From: JBMZCV01 sp049613665 | GTDB taxonomy: Bacteria > Bacteroidota > Bacteroidia > Chitinophagales > UBA2359 | Direction: 5' to 3' | Assembly: GCA_049613665.1 (NCBI GenBank) | Contig: JBMZCV010000003.1 | Location: 1-64,000 of the forward strand | DNA length: 64,000 nucleotides | Shown here: piece after piece, positions 35,001-43,106 of the stretch | Position numbering within the stretch: the stretch's first letter is position 1 | Layout of the letters: every line of letters begins with the position of its first letter | Position numbers and translations under genes: made by a program | Notes under the pieces: model-generated | What the model was told of the DNA's origin: nothing | What the model saw: the letters and a program-made list of their open reading frames with translations, nothing else | Databases searched by the model: none

Positions 35001-37146
35001 AAAATCCAATTGCTCCCAAGCTATCGGCAAACAAATATTCTTCTGGCATCGTTATTTGCAAATTATTGTTATTATCAAGATTATACGAATGAATATCACC
35101 CAAATTGCACGAGCCTGTAATGATAAAAGGATATTTTCCATAATTTTCATAAGCCGTTGGAGCATCAATATCCAAAGCCCAATATTCGCCAGAAGAGTGA
35201 CCGAAAAAGTTTAAAACCGAAATACCTGCATTCAAAATATCGCCTACATCAATCGTTTCAATTACTTCTTCTGTTAGTTTGTTATAAGTCGCAACGATAT
35301 TTCCAGCCATAAAATCGCCTTCCCACTGACTGCGATAACCTTCGAGATAGCTCAAAAATAAATTGGCTTCGTCCAAATCATTTCCGCCTGCAATATGCAG
35401 AGCATCTTTCATCCAAAGTCTATCTTCGGCATCGCAAGAAGCTTGAAATTGATTGCTATCGTGCATTATCATTTTATCGAGATAAATACGCACATCTTCG
35501 GCTGTTTTGGCTGGCACACGGCCTGTTGCGAGTTGCGGACGGTAAGTATAAATATGTGGACTGCTCAACATCGCATCGGAAGGAGCAATGCCATAAGAAG
35601 GTACTAAACAATTGTTATATTTATATGGGTCTGTCGGATTACTCGCAACATAAGCATCTTTATAATTTACAGATTTTCCTAATAAGAATAAATATTCAGG
35701 TGTAATATTCCATTCTGCTATCGCAAAATTAATGAATTTTTGAATGGCTAAAGGGTGCTTATCTATGCCCCACGAAAACTGTCCATACAACTCTTCGATA
35801 TTTACGACAATGACATTATAATCTCCTCCAAGTTCGCTTTGTCGATGTTCTGCGTAACGTTCTACTTGATTAACATTTCCTTGCATCAATTTTGGATGTG
35901 TAACAATTAGATAATTGCCTTGATTTGCAAGCAAACTGAAATCTGTAAAATTGATAGTTTGCAAATCTGTAACTTCTGTTACCGTTTCGTAAGGAAAAGA
36001 AGGCGTAGGATTGACGAAATATAATTGTCGTGTTGTGCCATTTTCTGTTTGTGCTAAAAAATGAAATTTATATACATTATTTTCAAGAATAGGAAAAATT
36101 CTTAAATTATTCGTCAAATCATAAAGAAAAGGATTTGAGCCGCCATCAAAGTTCGCAACTTCTATATAATGATTTTGCGTATTATCTATTTCAAATAAAA
36201 AATCTTGTTTATTGCTAAAATCAAAAGTGCGTGGATAGCGGATATTCATATTGGCTACCGCAATTCTATTTTGTTCGGAAATGTCGTCTAAAGCAGCAAA
36301 ATTCATACTTGTTTGCGGCTCGTTCAATTGCGAAAGCGGCACTTCAAACTCATAATCTTGCGTTAAATAACCTTCTAATTCATCGTCAATAGCTGTATTT
36401 CCATTTACTTTTATTTGAATATGATGGTCTGGATTGACATCAAAATCATTGGACATTCCAATAATTTTAGTGCTTACCGTAGCTTGCAAGGCATTGTTTT
36501 GCGTATAAATAGAACGTGTCCAAACATTCCAACTTTGGTCATTTCCAATGTCTATTGGCACACTTATAAACCCTTCGCCACTTTCAAAATCTGCAAAGTG
36601 ATTGTTGATGCCACCTAAACGAAAAGGTTTGCCTTCGTAGTGCTGATTTGCTGTAACAACGCTATTTGTATGCCAAAAATAATTGTCTTTTGGTGGAGCA
36701 TTATTTAGGTTATTTTCAAAATTATTGTGCCTTAAATTGTTATTTGCATCACTCACAACTAAATAATAAGTAGCCGTATCGCAAAATAAGCTCAATGTTT
36801 TGCTTGGCTGATGCGATTCATACCAATACAATTGTGTGTCCAATTCGCCATCATTTCGCTGTCCATAAAACTCAATATAATCGTTATTATCAAAATTTCC
36901 TGCTGGATTGTGAATATAAAAAGGCACTTCTTTTCCTTTGTTATACAGTTGATAAAAGTCTGGTGTAAGCGGCAAATTTTCGGCTGCCAAACTCGTTGCA
37001 CTAATGCGATGCAAACCGTTTTCTATGACTTTTATTTCATAATATGTTTTATCGAAATCTATCCAATCATTTGTATAAGTTGTTTGAGCTTGCAAAAATG
37101 AAAGTTGAAACAAAAATAAGGTTATTATAGCAAAGAGATTTTTCAT
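32062..37146 (-). CDS. PorU-like C25 peptidase of the type IX secretion system
   Basis: 1694 aa from the ATG at 37146, which opens a signal peptide (ending FLQAQ); the earlier ATG at 37176 is rejected. The gingipain-type C25 domain lies at about 400-760, with catalytic His in NFFGHSSGEYWA (about 650) and Cys in ITGSCNLGDIHS (about 679). Long beta-rich regions follow, and the C-terminus has NYPNPFTSSTKFVFTLTG and ENGLYLYRF-like FlgD/T9SS-tail features. PorU removes T9SS sorting tails and attaches cargo to the outer membrane. The size (1.7 kb residues) is larger than classical PorU (~1100-1200), so this may be the second, PorU2-type protein. Confidence 0.75.
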   Translation of the reverse strand: MKNLFAIITLFLFQLSFLQAQTTYTNDWIDFDKTYYEIKVIENGLHRISATSLAAENLPLTPDFYQLYNKGKEVPFYIHNPAGNFDNNDYIEFYGQRNDGELDTQLYWYESHQPSKTLSLFCDTATYYLVVSDANNNLRHNNFENNLNNAPPKDNYFWHTNSVVTANQHYEGKPFRLGGINNHFADFESGEGFISVPIDIGNDQSWNVWTRSIYTQNNALQATVSTKIIGMSNDFDVNPDHHIQIKVNGNTAIDDELEGYLTQDYEFEVPLSQLNEPQTSMNFAALDDISEQNRIAVANMNIRYPRTFDFSNKQDFLFEIDNTQNHYIEVANFDGGSNPFLYDLTNNLRIFPILENNVYKFHFLAQTENGTTRQLYFVNPTPSFPYETVTEVTDLQTINFTDFSLLANQGNYLIVTHPKLMQGNVNQVERYAEHRQSELGGDYNVIVVNIEELYGQFSWGIDKHPLAIQKFINFAIAEWNITPEYLFLLGKSVNYKDAYVASNPTDPYKYNNCLVPSYGIAPSDAMLSSPHIYTYRPQLATGRVPAKTAEDVRIYLDKMIMHDSNQFQASCDAEDRLWMKDALHIAGGNDLDEANLFLSYLEGYRSQWEGDFMAGNIVATYNKLTEEVIETIDVGDILNAGISVLNFFGHSSGEYWALDIDAPTAYENYGKYPFIITGSCNLGDIHSYNLDNNNNLQITMPEEYLFADSLGAIGFLASASLGYPSFLNPYLETLYQNFCVENYGEAIGFCVKETVREINAADPENKGMKVTSQEYTLAGDPAIRLNAFERPEYLIEPASIVFEPQQISADVDSFAIHTIVTNLGRSVVDSFRINIERTFPDGTIENIISANLPSPQYIDTFTMYIQTGDIFSVAGDNQFSVSVDFGNEIEEDCEDNNMVSLNQFIFSDLLVPIAPCNFSIVTSEQMPLTLSASTGEPLTEMRNYIVQLDTNELFINPLFENVLDSEGSLLQWQPNINLENNTVYYWRTARNNGNIDSLRWKNSSFIYLENEEFGFNQSHYYQYTKNDFENLYIDSLTRNFEFQEFSNKINLTTAQNLGAVSFYLNDLELNSGSCLESTCLGGIGLAIMKPELILEPWISERLSGFGCEGIGTYNNIHCTGGDLYVFEFNTSDFVQLSDLQSFINNEIPDGYYVGVYSTSNHRLETMSEPYRSSLISFFDNMGFGELANITNAQPFVGFGQKNRPEYAGELVIGNNLSETISIEHFVNSRSTNGKMKSVAVGPALDWQEISWNFSDLEAENSDEISLKVEALNGNETLEWANIDNVASDGTLDISGINATEFPFLQLTFSLKDSLFFTPAQLDFWRTSFTRFPEAALNTQQQFVFHADTLQEGELLQLDLTVANVETTNMDSVLVAYTIIDKNNNSQTIEEMQAPIAANESIVTTFSHSTTGLLGNNVLIVTVNPNDTQAEKFSFNNIIYLPFYVEKDPLNPIIDVVFDGRHILDGDIVSAEPMITISLKDENPYLALNDTADFKLFLLSPNEYDEPIYEERIYFNSEAVQFFAANENELSSQNNRARIEFSPTFEQSGTYQLKVEAKDRSGNVFANDAYRISFKIEHKPMISNLLNYPNPFTSSTKFVFTLTGSEVPEFLKIQIMTVSGKVVREITQAELGDIHIGTNITEYAWDGTDEFGSPLANGLYLYRFVSRLNGETLEQFDTAADDLFKKGIGKMYLMR

Positions 37147-37166
37147 TATGTGATGTTTATTTTTTA

Positions 37167-37241
37167 TAAGTGCCAAGCACTATTTAATATACACTTTATT
37201 TTGTGCTAACGTATTGAAAATCAAGGTGTTAGTTTTCACAA
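37167..37241 (+). repeat. Family A two-hairpin element (A6), near-consensus
   Basis: TAAGTGCCAAGCACTATTTA, spacer, GCTAACGTATTGAAAATCAA, GGTGTTAGTTTTCACAAA. It is the best-preserved copy and lies 20 bp upstream of the leftward PorU-like start, with the TTGGCACTTA end nearest the gene. Confidence 0.75.
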
Positions 37242-37498
37242 AAAAGCATTTTATTTCTAATGTTTCAATAAATTTGATGGAACAACAAAGTTATCCTGTT
37301 TTCTTGCAAAGAAAGAACATTTGAACAAGATAAAAAGATTTTTGAACGACAAAAGCGAGTTTTTTGGTTTTTTTGAAGTTGATAGAAAGACGCAAAAAAG
37401 GGGGAATCGGTTGTAGAGCTTATTATTTATTTAAATTAAAATTTTATTTTATTCAAATAAATGTTGGCAAATACAAATATGTCGAAAAAATGTTTAAT

Positions 37499-37869
37499 AA
37501 TTAGAGTTCGTCCATAAAGTCAAAAATGAACTGACATTTCTAAAGTTACATATATACAATGCTGAATAATAGTTAATTATGAATATTATTATTTTGCAAT
37601 AAAATAACTAAATGAACCAGCTATTCTCGGTTTAACAAAAGAAACCTTTTTCGATAGGGGAAACATACTATTTTTCAGTTCAAAAGGCTATAAAAATAGG
37701 AAATATTGGTCTTCTTAGCCTAAAAAAAATAGTATGTTTAAGCTTTTGATAAAAAAGGCCTTAAAAACTAATTGCTGACACAGAAAAACAAGCAGATATT
37801 TTTTTATAATATTTATTTTATTTCAAAGCGAGAATAGCTGTAAATGAACTTTACGGACAGACACTAATT
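37499..37869. mobile_element. Older palindromic element interrupted by C2
   Basis: Ends AGTTCGTCCATAAAGT and (reversed) TGTCTGTCCGTAAAGT are inverted repeats; with AATTAG outside them 18 of 22 positions match. Without the inner insertion (37618-37840 plus one 9-bp duplication) it would be about 140 bp, a MITE-like length. It has no open frame. The C2 insertion target lies in its right arm. Confidence 0.55.
37618..37840. mobile_element. MITE-like element, family C copy C2, with 9-bp target duplication
   Basis: 223 bp. Both ends read CAGCTATTCTCG inward (perfect 12-bp terminal inverted repeat). It is flanked by TAAATGAAC at 37609-37617 and 37841-37849, a perfect 9-bp direct repeat. The core is a hairpin with AAACATACTATTTTT arms. 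It matches C4 in reverse orientation over ~150 bp and carries a ~40-bp segment that C4 lacks. No transposase. Confidence 0.85.
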
Positions 37870-37994
37870 AAGATTGAAAGTCAAACTATTATATACTATT
37901 TTTATTATATTTTTTTTTCTGTTTGAAAAAACAAAAAATATAGTTATCTTGAAAAGACAGCTTAAAATACTCTTTTCTAACAAAAAAAACAATC

Positions 37995-39395
37995 ATGAAA
38001 AAAGCTTATTTATTTACAATGTGTTTTATACTATTATGTATTAACAAAAACATTTTTGCCCAAGAAAGTGACCCTTATTGCGTTTCTTATGGCACAAACA
38101 CAGATGACAACTACATTTCGTTCATTAGATTTGGAAATATTAGTAACTATTCTTTTCCTAACAATGGAGATGATAATGGCTATGGCGATTATACCAATGC
38201 CAGTACATGGTTAGATCAAAACCGTACTTATAGACTGATTGTATTTCCAGAGGAACTTTCTTCAGTACAAAATTATTGGAGCATTTGGATTGATTTTAAC
38301 CAAGATTACAATTTCAGCTCCGACGAATTAATATATAACAATGTTACACCACAATATTGGTATGTATCCTCTCAGGTCACTATTCCTGAAAATGCTTTAT
38401 TGGGCGATACACGAATGCGAATTCAAAACAAAGTTGCAGTAAATTCACAGGAAGGCGCTCCAACAGCTTGCGAAACTTTTGTTTATGGCGAAGTGGAAGA
38501 TTATACTATACATATTGTATCACCAGGTAACTCATGTTATACACCTTATAATCTGTCTGTAAGTGGGGTTATTGGAGATGGTGGACATATTCAATTCAAT
38601 TGGAATGCTGTACCAAATGCTTCACAAACAAATGTTAGCTATCAATTGGCTGTCCGTGAGCTTGACTCAAACGTCTTACAAACAACTAACATAAAATACG
38701 GTAATAGTTTTTATCGTTATGACACACCTGCTGCTAACACAATTTATGAATGGCAAGTAAGAGCAATATGCTCGCCTGATGACAATAAAACAGATTGGTC
38801 AGCTACACATTATGTTTCTACAGCAACTGGCGAAACTTGTAGCGTACCTAGCAATTTGGCCGAAGAAAATCTAACGCCAACAGGCGGCTTATTTACTTGG
38901 GACGCTGTGCCAGAAGCTTCTTACTATCAGTTTGCAGGTAAAAGAACAAATGAAAACTGGAATATTACTAATGTAATGGTAAATAATAAACAACTGTCAG
39001 ACATACTTATGGCTGGCCAAAGCTACAGATGGTCGGTAAGAACTTATTGCGAAGGCATTGGTTATACAGCTTGGGCAGCGGTTCGCACTTTCACTTCGCC
39101 ATCAAATAAAAATATTGGTGAAACACTTTTACAAAACAATGAGCAAGCATTTCAGTTTTCGGTTAGCCCAAATCCTGCTCAACATATTGTTAATGTTCAA
39201 ATTGATGATATGAAAAATCCAACAAACTTGAATTTACAATTATTTGATGTAAGTGGCAAATGTGTTTTGCAACAAAAAATAGCTGAACCTACAAACATTG
39301 CTTTATCAGTTTCGGAACTCGCCGAAGGCATCTATTTTTTGGCTATACAAAACGAAAATTATAGTACCAATCAAAAATTGATGATTGTTAGATAA
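37995..39395 (+). CDS. GEVED/FnIII T9SS-sorted extracellular protein
   Basis: 466 aa. Signal peptide (1-22, ending NIFAQ). The GEVED domain is at about 25-175, with YWSIWIDFNQDYNFSSDELI and the defining GEVEDYTIHI. Two fibronectin type III-like modules follow (about 185-275 and 285-370, each with a W-x-A-V-P motif such as FNWNAVPNAS and FTWDAVPEAS). The T9SS type A tail is at about 390-466 (FSVSPNPAQHIVNVQ, LFDVSGK, EGIYFLAI). Likely a surface adhesin or a non-catalytic part of a secreted hydrolase. Confidence 0.85.
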   Translation: MKKAYLFTMCFILLCINKNIFAQESDPYCVSYGTNTDDNYISFIRFGNISNYSFPNNGDDNGYGDYTNASTWLDQNRTYRLIVFPEELSSVQNYWSIWIDFNQDYNFSSDELIYNNVTPQYWYVSSQVTIPENALLGDTRMRIQNKVAVNSQEGAPTACETFVYGEVEDYTIHIVSPGNSCYTPYNLSVSGVIGDGGHIQFNWNAVPNASQTNVSYQLAVRELDSNVLQTTNIKYGNSFYRYDTPAANTIYEWQVRAICSPDDNKTDWSATHYVSTATGETCSVPSNLAEENLTPTGGLFTWDAVPEASYYQFAGKRTNENWNITNVMVNNKQLSDILMAGQSYRWSVRTYCEGIGYTAWAAVRTFTSPSNKNIGETLLQNNEQAFQFSVSPNPAQHIVNVQIDDMKNPTNLNLQLFDVSGKCVLQQKIAEPTNIALSVSELAEGIYFLAIQNENYSTNQKLMIVR

Positions 39396-39420
39396 TCTTT
39401 TTGTTACTTCATAAAATAGA

Positions 39421-39460
39421 AGGCATACTTATTTTGAGAGAAAATAAGTATGCCTTTTTT
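39421..39460. terminator. Rho-independent terminator
   Basis: Perfect 15-bp stem AGGCATACTTATTTT / AAAATAAGTATGCCT, loop GAGAG, then TTTTT. It ends the T9SS gene before the helicase promoter. Confidence 0.85.
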
Positions 39461-39485
39461 GTGTTTGAAAAAAGTCGTATCTTTG
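39455..39485 (+). promoter_or_regulatory. Promoter of DEAD-box helicase gene
   Basis: TATCTTTG at 39478-39485 matches the -7 consensus TAnnTTTG. TTTTTTG ending at 39461 can serve as -33 box with 16 bp between, slightly short. The start codon is 29 bp downstream of the box. Confidence 0.45.
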
Positions 39486-39513
39486 CACAAAATAGCAAGC
39501 TAAAAAACAAATC

Positions 39514-40866
39514 ATGACAACTTTCAAAGATATAAAAATATCAAAACAACTACTTCGAGGCATTGAAGATTTGGGCTTTGAAACGCCAACTCCTATTCAA
39601 AAACAGGCCTTTCCAATGGTTCGCTCTGGCAAAAATGTAGTCGGAATTTCGCAAACAGGTACAGGAAAAACGCTGGCTTATATGTTGCCGCTTTTGCAGG
39701 ATTTAAAATATTCGGAACAATATACCCCACGCATTTTGGTGCTTGTGCCTACTCGTGAATTGGTGCTGCAAGGTGTCGAAAAAATCAAGGCTTTCGCCAA
39801 ATATACCAATCTTAGAATTTTGGGCGTTTATGGTGGTACAAATATCAACACGCAAAAGCAAGCAGTTGTTCAAGGTGTTGATGTGCTTGTCGCTACGCCA
39901 GGCCGACTATATGATTTGGCACTAACAAAAGTATTGAAGCTAAGAGACATCAAAAAGTTGGTCATTGATGAAGTAGATGTGATGTTGGATTTGGGTTTTC
40001 GCTTTCAACTCACCAATATTTTTGAGCTACTGCCAGAACGCCGCCAAAATCTCATGTTTTCGGCTACTATGACAGACGAAATTTCGGCTTTAATAGACGA
40101 TTATTTTATCACTCCTAAGCATATTTCGATTGCTGTTAGCGGAACGCCACTAGATAACATTGCCCAAAAATGTTATGCTGTTCCAAACTTTTACACTAAA
40201 ATCAATTTGTTATCACATATTTTAGAAGATAAAGAGACTTTTAGCAAGGTTTTGGTTTTCGTTTCGAGCAAAAAAAATGCAGATAAATTATTTGAAAATT
40301 TAGAAGAAGAATATGAATCGCAAATGTGCATAGTGCATTCCAACAAGTCGCAAAATTACAGGATTCGTTCTATCAAGCAATTTGACGAAGGTACAAAACG
40401 CATTCTAATTTCAACTGATGTGATGGCTCGTGGCTTGGATTTAGACAAGATAACACACGTTATAAATGTCGATACACCGAGTTTTCCAGAAAACTATATG
40501 CACCGAATTGGGCGAACAGGCCGTGCCGAGCAAGAAGGAAATTCGATACTTTTTTATACCGAAAAGGAAGAAAAATCGAAAAAAGCCATAGAACTATTGA
40601 TGGATTACGAAATTCCAGCATTGGCATTCCCTGAAGAAGTTGCTTTCAATAGCCAGTTGTTGCCAGAAGAACGCATACGGCCAAAAACAAAAAATCACAA
40701 TCGTAACGCTAAAAAACACATTGCAGGGCCGAGTTTTCACGATAAAAAAGCGAAAAACAAAAAAGTCAATTTAGGTGGTTCTTATCGCAGAGAGTTGGCC
40801 GAAAAATATAAAAAACCAAAGACAAGAGGTGCAAAAGTAAGCACTAAAAAGAATAAAAGGCGATAA
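39514..40866 (+). CDS. DEAD-box ATP-dependent RNA helicase
   Basis: 450 aa. All core motifs are visible: Q motif FETPTPIQKQAFP, motif I SQTGTGKT, Ia PTRELVLQ, TPGRLYDL, motif II written DEVD instead of DEAD, III FSATM, then VFVSSKKNADKLF, V STDVMARGLD, and VI HRIGRTGR. The last ~70 residues are strongly basic (KTKNHNRNAKKHIAG ... KKNKRR), an RNA-binding tail. It should unwind RNA duplexes in ribosome assembly or mRNA decay. The DEVD variant keeps the two catalytic acidic residues. The GNAT gene follows after 4 bp. Confidence 0.9.
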   Translation: MTTFKDIKISKQLLRGIEDLGFETPTPIQKQAFPMVRSGKNVVGISQTGTGKTLAYMLPLLQDLKYSEQYTPRILVLVPTRELVLQGVEKIKAFAKYTNLRILGVYGGTNINTQKQAVVQGVDVLVATPGRLYDLALTKVLKLRDIKKLVIDEVDVMLDLGFRFQLTNIFELLPERRQNLMFSATMTDEISALIDDYFITPKHISIAVSGTPLDNIAQKCYAVPNFYTKINLLSHILEDKETFSKVLVFVSSKKNADKLFENLEEEYESQMCIVHSNKSQNYRIRSIKQFDEGTKRILISTDVMARGLDLDKITHVINVDTPSFPENYMHRIGRTGRAEQEGNSILFYTEKEEKSKKAIELLMDYEIPALAFPEEVAFNSQLLPEERIRPKTKNHNRNAKKHIAGPSFHDKKAKNKKVNLGGSYRRELAEKYKKPKTRGAKVSTKKNKRR

Positions 40867-40870
40867 TGTT

Positions 40871-41329
40871 ATGAAACAAAAAACAATCATACGTTTTGCT
40901 GAACCGAAAGATATAAATGAATTGGTTTTGCTTTGCGAAGCTCATGCTATTTATGAAAAAGCCACTTACGAAACCAAAGGCAAGGCAGAACTGTTAAAAG
41001 AGTATATATTTGCTACCGATTCGTCTGTTTTTTGCCTTGTTGCAGAAAATAACAACAAATTAATAGGTTATGCTACCTATATGAAGCAGTTTTCTACTTG
41101 GGATTGCTGTTTTTATGTATATATGGATTGCTTGTTTTTGGGTGAAAATTCGAGAAGCAAAGGCATTGGCGAGCAAATCATGAATCGCATTAAAGAAGAA
41201 ACAGCGAAAATGAATATTGAATGGATACAATGGCAAACGCCAGATTTCAATACTAGAGCCATCAAGTTTTACAAAAGAATTGGAGCAAGTGCGAAAACGA
41301 AAAAGCGTTTTTTTCTAAAAAGCAAATAA
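40871..41329 (+). CDS. GNAT-family N-acetyltransferase
   Basis: 152 aa. The acetyl-CoA loop is SRSKGIGEQIMNRIKEE (about 98-114) after the strand FYVYMDCLFLGEN; the C-terminal part has WQTPDFNTRAIKFYKRIGA. The substrate is not predictable. It starts 4 bp after the helicase stop, so it is probably co-transcribed. Confidence 0.85.
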   Translation: MKQKTIIRFAEPKDINELVLLCEAHAIYEKATYETKGKAELLKEYIFATDSSVFCLVAENNNKLIGYATYMKQFSTWDCCFYVYMDCLFLGENSRSKGIGEQIMNRIKEETAKMNIEWIQWQTPDFNTRAIKFYKRIGASAKTKKRFFLKSK

Positions 41330-41560
41330 GTATAGTGTAAGCTAGAATTATTAAAATTTAAAAAATGTGAGAAATGATATATTTCTAAAAATACGATAGT
41401 TCATCATTTTTTAGGTTTGACAGTTTTGGCTAAAAAATATGTCATTTCTTTCAGTTTAGCACGAGTTAAAAACTCATGCTGGTAATTCCCTTTGTAAATA
41501 TATCATTTCCATAAAAATTGAATATAAACTTAAATTGCTTTTCTGAATAGTTATAAGTAA

Positions 41561-41742
41561 CAATAATTCGGACATTTTTTATAACAATTTTCAGTTGAAT
41601 AAAAAAAATGCCTTTTGACAAGGGAAACATACTATTTTTCAGTTCAAAAGGCTGTAAAACTTGCAAATAGTGGACACCTTAGCCTAAAAAAATAGTATGT
41701 TTAAGCCTTTGCTAAAAAAATATATAAATGCCCGAACTATTG
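41561..41742. mobile_element. MITE-like element, family C copy C3
   Basis: 182 bp. Ends CAATAATTCGGACATTT and (reversed) CAATAGTTCGGGCATTT are inverted repeats (15 of 17) and match those of C1. The core AAACATACTATTTTTCAG ... AAAAATAGTATGTTT forms a 15-bp stem. No credible gene inside; a short frame on the minus strand is a by-product of the repeat. Confidence 0.7.
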
Positions 41743-41754
41743 AAATAAGCTAAA

Positions 41755-42303
41755 ATGATGAACGAAAAAGATTTAAATAAACTGCGATTTCCGATAGGCG
41801 AGTTTGAAAAACCTGCTATTATTTCTGCTGAACAAATTAAAATTTGGATAAGCGACATTGAGCAATTTCCAAAAAAACTATGTAAGCTAATTGAAAATTT
41901 GCCAAATGAAGCGTTAAATTGGAAATATCGCCCAGATGGTTGGACGATAAAACAAGTTGTGCATCATTGTGCCGATAGTCATATCAATAGTTTTTGCCGT
42001 TTCAAACTTAGCTTAACAGAAGACACACCAATAATTAAACCTTATTTTGAAGGCAAATGGGCAGAATTGCCAGATGTTATTGAAGCAGATATAAACGATT
42101 CGCTTCAAATAATAAAAGGTTTGCATTCCAGATGGACAATTTTGTTGAAAGCCTTGCAAGAAAACGATTTTGAAAAAACCTTTATTCATCCAGAACATGG
42201 CAAGCATTTTTCTATTGCCGAAAATATAGGTGTTTATGCCTGGCATAGCAATCACCATTTGACACATGTAAAACAAGCCATTCAATTTCGTGGAGAATTT
42301 TAA
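41755..42303 (+). CDS. YfiT/DinB-fold metal-dependent hydrolase or bacillithiol transferase
   Basis: 182 aa. It matches YfiT over its length: RFPIGEFEKP at the N-terminus, WTIKQVVHHCADSHINSF with the first metal His, and AWHSNHHLTHV with the two further metal His. DinB-fold proteins bind a divalent metal with three His; YfiT/BstA types conjugate thiols or act as hydrolases. The first three codons (MMN) offer two possible starts. Confidence 0.8.
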   Translation: MMNEKDLNKLRFPIGEFEKPAIISAEQIKIWISDIEQFPKKLCKLIENLPNEALNWKYRPDGWTIKQVVHHCADSHINSFCRFKLSLTEDTPIIKPYFEGKWAELPDVIEADINDSLQIIKGLHSRWTILLKALQENDFEKTFIHPEHGKHFSIAENIGVYAWHSNHHLTHVKQAIQFRGEF

Positions 42304-42336
42304 TTTTTGCTTTTCATTCAATCTAAAAACAAGAAA

Positions 42337-43005
42337 ATGAACATCAAATCACTCACTTTATATAGTCCAAATTTAGCTGCTCAAACACATTTTTATTCAA
42401 AGGTTTTGGGCTTGCCAATTTTGCATCAATCAGAGCAAAAAGTAAGTTTTGAAGTTGGAAAATCTTTGCTCATTTTTGAAAAAAGAAGTGAAACAAAACC
42501 CTACCATTTTGCTATAAATATTCCATCAAATAAAACGAAAGAAGCTTTAAGTTGGCTAAAAAAGCGAGTTGCAGTTTTAAAAAATGACAATTTAGAGATT
42601 CAAGATTTTGATTTTTGGAACGCAGAAGCCATGTATTTTTATGATGCAGATAATAATATTGCGGAACTTATCGCTCGCAAAAACTTGGAAAACAATAGCG
42701 AAGAACCTTTCGATGAAACACAATGGCTAGAAATTTCGGAAATAGGTTTGGGCGTAGATGATATTGAAAAAGTGTTTGATTTTTTGCATAACAATTGTCA
42801 ATTAGCTGTTCATAGCGGTAGTTTCAGTCGTTTTTGTGCGATAGGAAGCGAAAATGGCTTGTTTATTTGCATTAATAGAGCAGAAAAGAAAATTTGGTTT
42901 CCGACAAATGATGCGATTTTTGTCGCAGATTTCAAAGTAAGCATTCACCATTTAGACAAAAGCTATGATATTTGCTTTGAAAATGGAACGTTGAGTTTTG
43001 CGTAG
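42337..43005 (+). CDS. VOC (glyoxalase/bleomycin-resistance fold) protein
   Basis: 222 aa from ATG 42337. N-terminal VOC module: SLTLYSPNLAAQTHFYSKVL, then AMYFYDADNNIAELIAR. A second, weaker half follows (about 128-222: ISEIGLGVDDIEKVFDFL, IHHLDKSYDICFENG). The enzyme class covers dioxygenases, lyases and resistance proteins. The specific reaction is unknown. It lies 33 bp after the YfiT gene. Confidence 0.8.
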   Translation: MNIKSLTLYSPNLAAQTHFYSKVLGLPILHQSEQKVSFEVGKSLLIFEKRSETKPYHFAINIPSNKTKEALSWLKKRVAVLKNDNLEIQDFDFWNAEAMYFYDADNNIAELIARKNLENNSEEPFDETQWLEISEIGLGVDDIEKVFDFLHNNCQLAVHSGSFSRFCAIGSENGLFICINRAEKKIWFPTNDAIFVADFKVSIHHLDKSYDICFENGTLSFA

Positions 43006-43106
43006 TTTTTTATTTGATAGGCTACCAAAAAATAATTAGTTTTTTTTACGAAATATTTGTATTTTCTCTTTCTCAAATATTTCATTTTTAATAAAAAGGC
43101 AACAAT

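Noticed and set aside
41466..41666. 66-codon minus-strand frame.
   Set aside because: It lies largely inside MITE-like copy C3 and has no family features.
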